The position numbers were made by a program, and so were the translations under genes. The notes under the pieces are model-generated. The model had not been told where the DNA came from. It did no database searches and saw only the letters and a list, made by a program, of their open reading frames with translations. A stretch of DNA of 64,000 nucleotides from RZYY01 sp036794825. GTDB lineage: Bacteria; Bacteroidota; Bacteroidia; Bacteroidales; 4484-276. The stretch is from NCBI GenBank assembly GCA_036794825.1, contig DAIRGA010000010.1, positions 84,016 to 148,015 on the forward strand, written 5' to 3'. This document shows positions 24,848 through 34,400 of this stretch, piece after piece (position 1 is the first letter of the stretch; the number at the start of each line of letters is the position of its first letter).

Positions 24848-26449
24848 TTAGGATAATATTTCGCCTGTCGTATCCACCAAATTCTTACGACCTGTTTTTT
24901 TCCTGAATCCAACCCAATACATCCAGAATCCGGAAATCACCACAAAAAGCAGCGCCAATCCGGCAAGCGGAGCGATCAGAATATAAAAATCCCTGATCAG
25001 TGGGAAATAGATACGGCCCGTGTGGACTTCAAGCGCCAGGTTCCAGAGCGAAATCGGGCTTTTGGCAACTACATCAGCCTGCATCGAAGGAAATGGATTT
25101 TCGTGACGGAAAGGTTTTACCCCTGTAACGTAATCAAAAATGTAGGGACGTCCCTCACCATCCCAAACCAGTCCGGCAACGGAGTTTTCCGAAAAGGGTT
25201 TCCCGCGTTCGCCGGTGGCCAGATATTCTTGTCCAGAGAGAACATCCACTACGTAATCCTGCTCAGGAAACCAACTGAACAGCCCGCTGAAAGAACCTAC
25301 CAGGAACCCACCGTGGCCAAGGCTTTCCAGAACATTAATCCCCATCACACTCACCGGCGGCTGAATTTCAAATTTCCTCAGCGCCGATCCAAAATCGTCT
25401 CCGGAGTAGTAAAATCCTTCGGAGGTGCTCAGTATAAAGCGATTGTTGTGGTCGTCATAAATGATTGCTCTCAACTTATCGTACCAGGGGTTGGGCTGGT
25501 CGAGGATTGAAAAAGGGATTTTTCCCACTCTGGCATTGGCAATAGGGATGAGCAACGGCGGTCGCAGAAACATTCCTGTGATGGCCGTGATGACAAGAAA
25601 AACAGCCAGATAGTATCCCAGCCGGTTGTGCCATTTCAGCGAAAACTTCAGCGTTCGTGCAATTGAATTTACTGAGGACAATTTCTTTTTTCTTTTCCTG
25701 ATCCAACCGGGAAAGAGCCATAGAATCAAACCGGTAACCGTGAGAAAAATGACCACAAGCGCTATCAGATCGACAAATATCTTACCACCCAGGCCATAGA
25801 TTTCACCACTGTGGATTATCCATAGCGTCTTGAATAACCCTGATTTTTGATCGTCGTCTTCGGCAGGTGGAATGTTGATAATCCTGGCTTCGGAGGGTGA
25901 AACTCCGCTATCAATAACCAGTAAACTGCTTCGGGTAAGAATGTAAACTTTCGTATCGTGTCTGATCAGATCTACGATTCTCTCTTCTTCCACCGGCAGT
26001 GTCACTTTTTGCCAATTGGCTGCGTCCGGGGAATAAAGATAAAGTCCAAAATAGGTTCCAGCGAGTAAGTCTCCATTTTCCGCAGGTATTATCCTGCTGA
26101 TTTTCCGGTTATCAATTCCGGCAGGAAAGCCCTTATTGAAATCCGTGAAAAGCGAAAAATCTCCGTCGGTTTTCCAAACCCCGATGTTGCCATAAACGAG
26201 TATCTCTTCCGGGCTGATTTGCAAACTTCCCCGAATTGAGGCCATGTTCCAGTTTTGATAGCGATATTCGGAAGGCAGCAGATCGCGGCTCACATCCACC
26301 GATGAAAACCATGACCGGTGGTTAAGTACTACTCCCGAAACCGCAAACATCAGCAGAAAAAAGGTGAGCACAATGGAGACCCACTTGTGCCACGCCCTCA
26401 CTTTTTTGTACAGTCGCGATGATTTTCCTTTTCCCCTCAATCCTTCCAT
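24848..26449 (-). CDS. PepSY-associated membrane protein with large periplasmic domain
   Basis: 533 aa with four hydrophobic helices: about 28-48 (VSIVLTFFLLMFAVSGVVL), 223-245 (LIALVVIFLTVTGLILWLF), 278-300 (YYLAVFLVITAITGMFL) and 495-518 (IAPLAGLALLFVVISGFWMY). Histidines at helix ends (RAWHKWVSI, HNRLGYY, VHTGRIYFP) match the PepSY_TM family, whose members include FMN- or heme-dependent membrane reductases linked to iron uptake. The segments between helices 1-2 and 3-4 contain blade-like repeats (ISRIIPAENGDLLAGTYFGLYLYSPD, RAIIYDDHNNRFILSTSEGFYYS) reminiscent of a two-component-regulator-type propeller. No TonB receptor is nearby. Substrate unknown. Confidence 0.8.
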   Translation of the reverse strand: MEGLRGKGKSSRLYKKVRAWHKWVSIVLTFFLLMFAVSGVVLNHRSWFSSVDVSRDLLPSEYRYQNWNMASIRGSLQISPEEILVYGNIGVWKTDGDFSLFTDFNKGFPAGIDNRKISRIIPAENGDLLAGTYFGLYLYSPDAANWQKVTLPVEEERIVDLIRHDTKVYILTRSSLLVIDSGVSPSEARIINIPPAEDDDQKSGLFKTLWIIHSGEIYGLGGKIFVDLIALVVIFLTVTGLILWLFPGWIRKRKKKLSSVNSIARTLKFSLKWHNRLGYYLAVFLVITAITGMFLRPPLLIPIANARVGKIPFSILDQPNPWYDKLRAIIYDDHNNRFILSTSEGFYYSGDDFGSALRKFEIQPPVSVMGINVLESLGHGGFLVGSFSGLFSWFPEQDYVVDVLSGQEYLATGERGKPFSENSVAGLVWDGEGRPYIFDYVTGVKPFRHENPFPSMQADVVAKSPISLWNLALEVHTGRIYFPLIRDFYILIAPLAGLALLFVVISGFWMYWVGFRKKTGRKNLVDTTGEILS

Positions 26450-26495
26450 AATACGTTGATGCAGATTGTGTTAGCCGTAATCAGCCAGTGCAGGC

Positions 26496-26819
26496 TCAGG
26501 ATTTAATCATCACCAGCATCATCTTGAATTTCTCCACGGCTTTAAGTGCGTGGGGAATATTGGCCGGCATGAGGATGAACTCACCGGCACTCAGCAAATA
26601 GGGTTTCTTGTCAATCGAAATTTCGACTTTCCCGTCCATCACATTCACCATGGCATCGAAGGGAGCGGTATGCTCGCTGAGCTCCTGGCCTTTATCAAAA
26701 GCAAAAAGGGTAATGTTGCCGGTTTGCTTTTTAACAATGGTCTTGCTAACTATTGAACCTGCTGCGTAAGAAACAGCATTTTCCAGATTGAAAATCTCCG
26801 AATGATTGATATCTAACAT
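26496..26819 (-). CDS. Single-domain cupin protein
   Basis: 107 aa, one cupin barrel. Motif 1 is partly present (KGQELSEHTAPFDAMVNVMDG): one of the two usual metal-binding His remains and Glu is replaced. Motif 2 is GEFILMPANIPHAL with its His. So metal binding may be altered or absent. Small cupins with this look often accompany hcp in anaerobes. It sits 85 bases downstream of hcp on the same strand and has its own full -7 box (26873-26880). Role unknown; it may bind a small effector or act in stress response. Confidence 0.8.
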   Translation of the reverse strand: MLDINHSEIFNLENAVSYAAGSIVSKTIVKKQTGNITLFAFDKGQELSEHTAPFDAMVNVMDGKVEISIDKKPYLLSAGEFILMPANIPHALKAVEKFKMMLVMIKS

Positions 26820-26872
26820 GTTGTAAATGATTTATTTAGTTAAAACTTAGGTGATATTTGACTGACTCTTTG

Positions 26873-26880
26873 CAAAAGTA
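26873..26880 (-). promoter_or_regulatory. -7 box for the cupin gene
   Basis: Minus-strand TACTTTTG matches TAnnTTTG and lies 53 bases upstream of the cupin ATG, in the gap after hcp. Confidence 0.5.
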
Positions 26881-26904
26881 ACTTTCAAAGTTGCCCGGAG
26901 GTTA

Positions 26905-28557
26905 TCAATTCAAAAACAATTTCATATCATCGTCAACGGTTGTAATTCCCTGAATTCCAAAGTTTTCGACCAGTACTTTGGCCACATTTGGCGAAAGGAA
27001 TCCTGGCAATGTAGGCCCGAGATGGATATTTTTCACACCGAGGTAAAGCAATGCAAGCAGCACGATTACAGCCTTCTGTTCGTACCATGCAATATTGTAG
27101 GCAATTGGCAAGTCGTTGATGTCGTTCAGCTCGAAAATCTCTTTCAGTTTCATGGCAATCACGGCCAATGAGTAGGAATCGTTGCACTGCCCTGCATCAA
27201 GCACCCTTGGAATGCCGCCTATGTCGCCCAATTGCAGTTTGTTGTAACGATATTTGGCGCAACCTGCCGTAAGAATAACGGTGTCATGCGGAAGCTTTTC
27301 AGCAAATTCGGTGTAATAGCTGCGGTCTTTAAAGCGGCCGTCACATCCGGCCATTACAAAAAACTTGCGGATGGCGCCTGATTTTACAGCATCTACCACT
27401 TTATCGGCCAGTTGCATCACCTGATTATGAGCAAACCCTCCGATGATTTCTCCTTTCTCGATTTCTACGGGAGGCTGGCATTTTTTAGCTATCCCGATGA
27501 TTTCCGAAAAATCTTTCATTCCGCCATCAGCCCTTTCGGGGATATGCTTCGATCCGGGATAACCTGCAGCCCCCGTGGTAAAAAGCCTTTCGGTGTAGGT
27601 AGCATTTTTGGCCGGAGGCACAATACAATTGGTTGTAAAGAGGATCGGGCCGTTGAAAGTCTCGAACTCTTCTTTCTGTTTCCACCACGAGCTGCCGTAG
27701 TTTCCCACGAAATGACTGTATTTCTTAAAAGCAGGGTAATAATGAGCCGGGAGCATTTCGCTGTGTGTGTAAACGTCAACACCTGTTCCCTCGGTCTGTT
27801 TCAGCAGATCTTCCATATCACGCAAATCGTGCCCGCTGATAAGAATTCCCGGTTTTGTGCCCACCCCGATATTTACTTTTGTTATTTCCGGATTACCGTA
27901 GCGACCTGTGTTGGCTGCATCGAGCAGCGCCATTGCTGCCACGCCGTGCTTTCCGGTTTCGAGAGTCAGCTTTACAAGGTCGGCAACACCAAGGTTGTTA
28001 TTAGTTGTGGCCGCCAGGGCATGTTGCATAAAAGCGTAGAGCGCCGGATTTTCCTGGTCGAGGTTGTAGGCATGCTCGGTATAGGCAGCCAGCCCCTTTA
28101 CACCATAAATTATCAACTCGCGCAACGACCGGATATCCTCATCTTTGGTGCTCAGAACGCCCACCTCTGTGCTTTTCAATTCGAAAGCCCCCTCAGTGTC
28201 GGCAAACCAGGTAGCCGATTCATGCATGGGTTGGGCGATTTTTCCCCCCAACTCTGTCACTTTGTTTTTGATCCGTTCGCGCAATTCCAAACCTTTGCGT
28301 ACGCGGTCAACAAACACCTGATGGTCGAAATTGGCATTGGTGATGGTGGAAAATAATCCGTCGAAAACGAATTTGTTGATTTCAGCATCCTCGTGCCCCA
28401 ATTTCCTTGCCTCCGTGCTGTAGATCGAAATTCCCCTGAGTACAAACATCAGCAGATCCTGCATGTTGGCAACTGTACTCGTTTTTCCGCAAACTCCCTT
28501 GATTGTGCATCCGGTGCCCTTTGCGGTTTCCTGGCATTGAAAACAAAACATACTCAT
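26905..28557 (-). CDS. hcp: Hybrid cluster protein (hydroxylamine reductase / NO reductase)
   Basis: 550 aa from the ATG at 28557 (MSMFCFQCQE); 28551 is also possible. The N-terminal cluster ligands are C-x2-C-x8-C-x5-C (CFQCQETAKGTGCTIKGVCGK, split over residues about 5-25), the class I spacing of anaerobes. Hybrid-cluster ligands are visible in GHDLRDME, THSEMLPAHYYP, TTNCIVPP, TAGCAKYRYN and DAGQCNDSYS. Hcp reduces nitric oxide to N2O and in vitro reduces hydroxylamine; it protects against nitrosative stress in the cytoplasm. It follows the Fe-S protein gene after 41 bases and an rrf2 regulator lies upstream, so expression is probably controlled by NO or Fe-S status. Confidence 0.96.
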   Translation of the reverse strand: MSMFCFQCQETAKGTGCTIKGVCGKTSTVANMQDLLMFVLRGISIYSTEARKLGHEDAEINKFVFDGLFSTITNANFDHQVFVDRVRKGLELRERIKNKVTELGGKIAQPMHESATWFADTEGAFELKSTEVGVLSTKDEDIRSLRELIIYGVKGLAAYTEHAYNLDQENPALYAFMQHALAATTNNNLGVADLVKLTLETGKHGVAAMALLDAANTGRYGNPEITKVNIGVGTKPGILISGHDLRDMEDLLKQTEGTGVDVYTHSEMLPAHYYPAFKKYSHFVGNYGSSWWKQKEEFETFNGPILFTTNCIVPPAKNATYTERLFTTGAAGYPGSKHIPERADGGMKDFSEIIGIAKKCQPPVEIEKGEIIGGFAHNQVMQLADKVVDAVKSGAIRKFFVMAGCDGRFKDRSYYTEFAEKLPHDTVILTAGCAKYRYNKLQLGDIGGIPRVLDAGQCNDSYSLAVIAMKLKEIFELNDINDLPIAYNIAWYEQKAVIVLLALLYLGVKNIHLGPTLPGFLSPNVAKVLVENFGIQGITTVDDDMKLFLN

Positions 28558-28598
28558 AATCAATATTTTTATAAGTTATTAAAAATCAGTTATTAAAA

Positions 28599-29498
28599 TC
28601 AAATCCAATCCTCATGAATCACTTCTCCCCGGGCGTTGACAACTGCCTGTTTTAGGGGAATTTTCCTTCCGGAATGTTGCACTGCCAGTTGCGCCAGACG
28701 GGTTAATCCGCCGCAACAGGGCACTTCCATCCGCACAACGGTTATGGTATTCAATCTGGATTCAGTAATCATTGCGATCAATTTCTGAAGGTAGCTCTCC
28801 TGGTTTGAATCGAGTTTTGGGCAAGCGATAGCCAGTGTTTTCCCTTTCAGGAAACGGCTGTGAAAATTTCCCATCGAAAATGCGGCGCAATCAGCGGCCA
28901 GCAGAAGGTCAGCATTTTTAAAATAAGGAGCATTAGGGTTGAGCAAATGCAGTTGCACCGGCCATTGGCGCAGTTCCGAAGGGGTTTCGGCAAAATTGGG
29001 ATTATTGACTGATGCTTCCACTTTTTCCAGATCAATATCAAAACTTACGGCCATGGAGCCCGGGCAGCCGCCGCCGCATCCTGAGCTTTTGGCTGCCCTC
29101 ATTTCGTGCTGAATGGCTGCGTGGTGATCGGAGGATTCTCCCCGGGTAACATCCAGATCAATGTTGTTGTTTTTGATGTAGGCAATGGCCTCTCTCAGAA
29201 AATCATCAGCGTCATGATCTTTAAGATGCTGAAGATGAGCCAGAACGGTGTTCTTTCCGTGTTTTACCATTTGCTCCATTACCAGGGTTTCGTTGTAGGG
29301 CTCAGCCTCCCTCTCCTCGATGGTGATGGCTCCTTCGGGGCAATGGCCCACGCAGGCTCCCAGTCCGTCGCAAAACAGATCGCTGATCAGGCGTGCCTTT
29401 CCGTCAATCAGTTGCAGTGCGCCTTCATGGCAGTTGGGAATGCACAATCCGCAGCCATTGCATGTTGCTTCGTCTATCTTTATTATGCTTCTTTTCAT
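28599..29498 (-). CDS. Dicluster ferredoxin-like protein, probable Hcp electron donor
   Basis: 299 aa. Two 4Fe-4S motifs at the N-terminus: CNGCGLCIPNC (residues 13-23) and CDGLGACVGHC, the second with the lengthened spacing seen in this family. The middle is variable and contains GCGGGCPGS, a further Cys cluster. The C-terminal half (LLLAADCAAFSMGNFHSRFL, LAIACPKLD, VVRMEVPCCGGLTRLA) has more Cys and looks like a domain that binds another cofactor. Proteins of this type occur next to hcp in many anaerobes and are thought to feed it electrons. The start is 5 bases after the rrf2 stop, so the two are co-transcribed. Confidence 0.85.
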   Translation of the reverse strand: MKRSIIKIDEATCNGCGLCIPNCHEGALQLIDGKARLISDLFCDGLGACVGHCPEGAITIEEREAEPYNETLVMEQMVKHGKNTVLAHLQHLKDHDADDFLREAIAYIKNNNIDLDVTRGESSDHHAAIQHEMRAAKSSGCGGGCPGSMAVSFDIDLEKVEASVNNPNFAETPSELRQWPVQLHLLNPNAPYFKNADLLLAADCAAFSMGNFHSRFLKGKTLAIACPKLDSNQESYLQKLIAMITESRLNTITVVRMEVPCCGGLTRLAQLAVQHSGRKIPLKQAVVNARGEVIHEDWI

Positions 29499-29503
29499 TT
29501 GGA

Positions 29504-29908
29504 TCAGGCTATTTTAAGGTGTGACAGCTTTCTGTTGGAATAATAATGTTTGAAGTCTTCATAAAGTCGCTGGCGTTCAGGGCCGTAAACACATACTTCG
29601 AAAGGGCATTCGTTGTTGTGTCTGCGGCAGTGCTCAGGCTCGAATTTGCCATCAATCAGTTCGCAAATCTCAAATACCGAAATCTCATCTGTCTTGACAA
29701 GCATGGTAAAACCACCTTTTGGACCTCTGTCGGAGGTAACAATCCCATACCGGGTCAGCGTTTGAAGAACCTTTGCTATGTGATTCCTGGAAAGGCCGAG
29801 CATTTCCGAAAGCTTACTGGTATTCAGTGGGCGATCGCTCGACGAAATCAGCGCAAGTGCGTGTACCGCAATGTTTGAAGCTTCTGAAATGTTGAATAAT
29901 TTTGCCAT
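29504..29908 (-). CDS. Rrf2 family Fe-S transcription regulator
   Basis: From the ATG at 29908 the protein is 134 aa (MAKLFNISEASNIAVHALAL). The longer frame start at 29935 overlaps the -7 box and is rejected. A winged-helix domain is visible (LNTSKLSEMLGLSRNHIAKVLQTLTRYGIV...GPKGGF). The Rrf2 cluster-binding loop is CRRHNNECPFEVC, three Cys with C-x6-C-x4-C spacing, as in NsrR/IscR-type sensors, so an Fe-S cluster is likely. It heads the operon with the ferredoxin-like protein and hcp. It probably represses this operon and responds to nitric oxide; the signal is inferred from the neighbours. Confidence 0.9.
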   Translation of the reverse strand: MAKLFNISEASNIAVHALALISSSDRPLNTSKLSEMLGLSRNHIAKVLQTLTRYGIVTSDRGPKGGFTMLVKTDEISVFEICELIDGKFEPEHCRRHNNECPFEVCVYGPERQRLYEDFKHYYSNRKLSHLKIA

Positions 29909-29932
29909 GTAGTATTTAGGTATTTGATTGCG

Positions 29933-29940
29933 CAAATTTA
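29933..29940 (-). promoter_or_regulatory. -7 box of the rrf2-hcp operon
   Basis: Minus-strand TAAATTTG, a full TAnnTTTG match 24 bases before the rrf2 ATG at 29908. The surrounding AT-rich bases contain a loose AGTAyTTA dyad (AGTATTTA at 29911, TAAGTACT at 29950) that could be an autoregulatory operator. Confidence 0.5.
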
Positions 29941-30258
29941 TATAAAATTTAAGTACTGAAAATATTTTTTTTCGAAATTTTCTCCCGGGATAGTTATTAT
30001 ATTGATATTCTTGTTATTACACATTCATTTGTAATAAGATGTAAGTTAAGGCAAGCCACTAAGTATTGATGATCCTCCGGTTTTTAATCGAAAACAATGA
30101 GATTCATAAGGGAATACCGGGTTTTATCCTGAAAAAAATCCGGGATCAAAATTTACCGTCTCAACATATTATTCAAAACTATTCGTAACTGACCCGCCGG
30201 AGGAAGTGCCTAATATTATTAATTTTGCTGACATAAATTCAACATAAAACCAAGCAGC
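29941..30258. other. Divergent intergenic region between rrf2 and ychF
   Basis: 318 bases, AT-rich, no ORF or RNA gene that I can support. It holds the ychF promoter box (30220-30227) and, at 30014-30037, a perfect 8-bp inverted repeat TTATTACA / TGTAATAA with an 8-base spacer, which resembles a dimeric repressor or Crp/Fnr-type operator. Confidence 0.5.
30220..30227 (+). promoter_or_regulatory. -7 box for ychF
   Basis: TAATTTTG, a full TAnnTTTG match 31 bases before the ychF ATG. Confidence 0.5.
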
Positions 30259-31359
30259 ATGGGACTCAAATGTGGCATTATCGGGATTACCAATGTGGGT
30301 AAAACGGTGATTTTTAACTGCATATCCAAGACAAAGGCCGAAACTTCCAATTTCGCCTTCAGTACTAATAAATCCAACATCGGGATGATTGATGTACCCG
30401 ACGACCGGCTTCAAAAGATTGACGCACTCATCAAATCGGCGCGGATCGTTACGGCCACCGTAGAGATTGTGGACATTCCAGGTCTTGCCAAAGGCGCCAG
30501 TCAGGGCGAAGGTATCGGCAACAAATTCCTGGCCGACATCCAGCAAACCGATGCAATCATTCATGTGCTACGATGTTTCGACGATCCTGATCTGCCTCAT
30601 ATCGAGGGTTCGGTTGATCCGGTGAGAGACATGGAAATTGTTGATCTTGAGCTTCAGGTGCGCGACCTCGACCTGGTGCAGCGCAAAATTCAGCGGCTGG
30701 AAAAAATGGCCAAATCGGGCGACAAGGAATTTAAACGCCAGGCAGGAATTCTGGAGAAACTGGCCGAACATATCGAGAATTTCCGCAACGTTCGTGATTT
30801 CGATCTGCACGAGCCGGAGCGCTCTCAACTGATTGGAGACATGTTCCTGCTCACCGACAAGCCCGTAATGTATGTGTGCAATGTTGATGATGCATCGGCG
30901 GTGAATGGTAATAAATACTCCGACAGCGTGATTAAGGCACTGGAGGGGAAAAATTCGCACGTACTGGTGATTGCCGGGAAACTGGAATCGGAAATTGCCG
31001 AGTTGGACGACCCCGCTGAAAGGCTGGAGTTTCTTAAAGATGCCGGCTTAACCGAACCGGGTGTAAATAAAATGATCCGGTTGGCTTTTGATATGCTCAA
31101 TCTGCAATATTTTTTTACTGCCGGCCCTAAGGAGGTTCGTGCCTGGACAATCCGGAAAGGCTCCACGGCCCCCCAGGCTGCCGGCGCCATCCACAGCGAT
31201 CTCGAGCGCGGTTTTATCCGGGCTGAGGTAATGAAATACGAAGACCTGATCCGCTATGGCTCTGAACATGCCGTGAAAGAAGCCGGAAAGTTCCATGTCG
31301 AGGGCAAAAGCTACATAGTGCAGGATGGAGATATTTTGCATATCCGTTTTAATGTTTAG
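30259..31359 (+). CDS. ychF: Redox-regulated ATPase YchF (Obg family)
   Basis: 366 aa, full length. Domain order is typical: G domain with P-loop GITNVGKT (usually GLPNVGKS), switch II DIPGLAKGASQGEGIGNKFL, CFDD, a coiled-coil insert near residues 125-190 (LVQRKIQRLEKMAKSGDKEF), the altered G4 region VCNVDD that makes the family prefer ATP, and a C-terminal TGS domain (YFFTAGPKEVRAWTIRKGSTAPQAAGAIHSD ... DGDILHIRFNV, split here across the domain). YchF associates with ribosomes and responds to oxidative stress. Its usual partner pth is not adjacent. The Thr for Ser in the P-loop is tolerated in other GTPases. Confidence 0.95.
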   Translation: MGLKCGIIGITNVGKTVIFNCISKTKAETSNFAFSTNKSNIGMIDVPDDRLQKIDALIKSARIVTATVEIVDIPGLAKGASQGEGIGNKFLADIQQTDAIIHVLRCFDDPDLPHIEGSVDPVRDMEIVDLELQVRDLDLVQRKIQRLEKMAKSGDKEFKRQAGILEKLAEHIENFRNVRDFDLHEPERSQLIGDMFLLTDKPVMYVCNVDDASAVNGNKYSDSVIKALEGKNSHVLVIAGKLESEIAELDDPAERLEFLKDAGLTEPGVNKMIRLAFDMLNLQYFFTAGPKEVRAWTIRKGSTAPQAAGAIHSDLERGFIRAEVMKYEDLIRYGSEHAVKEAGKFHVEGKSYIVQDGDILHIRFNV

Positions 31360-31426
31360 CAGAGAATTAATGGTCAGGCCGTTTTGAATTATATTTCTGG
31401 CAGGAGGCATTTATCCACCAAAACAG

Positions 31427-31463
31427 AAAAACCTCACAGGTTTTGAGAACCTGTGAGGTTTTT
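31427..31463. terminator. Bidirectional rho-independent terminator
   Basis: Perfect 16-bp stem (AAAAACCTCACAGGTT / AACCTGTGAGGTTTTT) with a 5-base loop TTGAG. It lies between the convergent ychF and the large secreted protein gene and has the A and T runs needed on both strands. Confidence 0.93.
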
Positions 31464-31493
31464 GTCTTTTTCTGTATTACTCAACAGACAGGA

Positions 31494-34400
31494 TCAATAG
31501 CTGACCGAACAATCTTCGCTCACCTTTATGAAATATGCTTTACCGGGCTGCAGCGTACTCAACGTATTGATTTCAAATTCTGGATAATAGAGAGCAATAC
31601 CTGCTACTTCTTTGATAATGATCAATTTATTCATCACCGGTTCAAAAATTTCAGCTATCGTAAGAGAAGTTTCGCTCAGTACCGGGAGCAGGTTCCAGCC
31701 GGCTTCAAGTTGGATAGTTTTATCAACCGGCGCTTCACCACAAAGAGTGATCTGGGTTTCGCCTGAAGTTTTTATTACGTAACCTGAAAGCCTGTCCCAG
31801 TTGATTATCGTGTTCACTTGATCAGCCGGGAATAGCATCCCTCCATCGAGGTTGTACATAATTATTAGTTCCTGAATTGCGGGGGACATAACGATTTCGA
31901 TATCGCTTACAAATGGCTCGATGAATCCGGAAATACCGCCCCAGCCCGCCGGTATAATGATCGTCTGAGACTTGCCAAAATAAAGCGTAAGGCAATCCGT
32001 AACCGTGGCAACACAGGGTTCGCAGGCACTAACTGAAAGACAAAGCTGTACTTCGCCGGCGAAAATATCTTCCTGGCTGGGTATGTAGCTGGCATTCAAA
32101 ACATATGGATCGTCAAAATAGCCTGTGCCTGCGGTTGTCCAGAAGTGGCTGCAACCATCTGCCGAAAACGGAGAGAGCATGATCTGATCATCCGGACAAG
32201 CGGTAAAATCGGCACCTGCATCCACTGAAGGTAAAGACTGAAAACAAAGTTGCATTACATCTTCGTAGGAATTCGCGCAAACACTCAGCGGAGTGGCTAT
32301 CACAGTAATCTCAACACACCCAGCTATAAGGTCTTCGGGCCCTGGCACATAAACCGGCTCCAGCTCGTTATTTCCGGGGATAAATACTCCATCGCCTTTT
32401 GAACTCCATTCAATGACTGAATAGAAGCTGGCCATAACCAAGCCAGTAAAATCGAAAGTCGCATCAGCACAAATCGTCTCCTCTTCCGGTAAAATATCAA
32501 CAAAAGGAGGATCAGCAAAAAAGATGGTTACACAATCAGTGACCGGCGCTGAGCATGGTTCACAAGGCAAAACGCTCAGACAAAGAACAACCTGTCCGGC
32601 CAGCAGATCCATATCTCCGGGTGCATAAAGAGGTGAGAGCAGCGAAGGATCATCGAATTTTCCATCCCCGGTGGTTTCCCAAAAATATCCGCATCCATAC
32701 TGGATAAATGGGGTCAAAATCACATCGTCTCCTTTGCAGATTGTCAAATCATCGCCGGCAAACACTTCGGGAAGTGGCTGGAAACATAAGAGAAAACTAT
32801 CAGAATCAGCCACATCGCATGGATTGACCGGTTGCACAGAAACAAATATTTCGATGCAGCCCTGAGGATAGTCAACCTCGGGATTGGGGGTATAAATCGG
32901 TTCAGGGACAAAATTGCCGGGTGTAAAACTGCCTCCGCCATCCGCAGTCCACCATTGAATTTCAGCGTAATTTCCAGCTGCCACCAAACCGGTGAAGTCC
33001 ATGACATCACCAAAACAGAGGGTGTATTGATCCGGAATGATGTCAACCTGTGGCGGGTTTACAAAAGTAATGGTAATACAATCGGTGGCCGCCTGAGTGC
33101 AGCTTCCACAGGGAAGTGCAATAAAACATAATACTGCCTGGCCATTTATAAGATCCATTTCACCTGGGATGTAGATAACACTGGCGCCCTCTAAAGTCAG
33201 AAAACTGCCATCGCCGGAAGTTTCCCAGCTAAAGCCGCAATTGTTCGCAGCAAAAGGTGTCAGAATGATCTGATCGGTGGAACAGACGGTTGCATCTTCG
33301 CCGGCAAAAGCCATCGGTGGTTCCTGAAAACAAAGCATCAATTGATCCTGTGATGTAGAAAAGCAAGGCTCAACCGGCGATAAAGTAACTGAAAGCTCCA
33401 CGCATCCCCCTGAAATATCTTCAGGGCCAGGATAATAAATGGGTTCGGGAACATCAGCTGAAGGAGAAAAAACACCATCCCCGCTTGTGTTCCATTGCAA
33501 TGAAGAATAATTGGCAAATGCCACAAGTCCGGCCAAACTGAACGATTGGTCGGTACAAACCGAAAACTGGTCAGGAACAATATTGGCTGATGGAAGATTT
33601 TGGATAATCAGATACATACAAGCCATCGCAGACCCGCTGCAGGGGCTGCATGCCGATGCGGCCAGGCAAATTTCAACAACACCTTCAAGAGCGTCCTGAG
33701 GTCCCGGTGTATAGATTGGGTTAAGCAAAGAAGGATCGCTGAAAGATCCGTCTCCATCTGATAACCACTGAATGCCGCAATGGTTGACAGCAATAGCATC
33801 CATCTGAAACTGATCGCCATAGCAGATAGTAGCATCTCCCGGAAGATCGGCTTCAGGTAATGGCTGGAAGCACAGGCTTACCTGGTCCTGGGCACTCACC
33901 AGGCATGGGTTAACGGATTGAGCAGTTACCACGATCTGTATGCAACCCAATGGGTAATCAATGGATGGGTTTGGTTGATAAATCGGCTGTAGTGCACTGG
34001 CGCTTGGAAAAAAAGCTCCCCCGCCATTTGGCGTTGACCACTGGATGGACGAATATCCTGAAGCCTGAATCAGTCCGTTGAAACTCTGATTCTGGCCATG
34101 GCAAACTGTTAGCTGCGTCGGAATGATGTTGACCTGTGCCTGGCTGCGAATGGTAACCGTGAGGCAGGAAATTGCCGGCTGACTACACGGGGAACAAGGT
34201 GAAGACGAGAGGCATAGCTGTACTGATCCATTGGCGATATCTGCAGAACCCGGTACGTAAGTAGGATTCAGAACGGAGGTACTGGAAAATGTTCCATTAC
34301 CATTCGTACTCCAAAGAAACCCACAATTATTCTCCACCGATCCCGAAAGCGAGACCGTCTGACCTGCGCAGATCGTGACATTTGATCCGGCTATTGCAAC

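Noticed and set aside
27412..28356. 314-aa open frame antisense to hcp
   Set aside because: Shadow of the hcp codon pattern; hcp is supported by cluster ligands.
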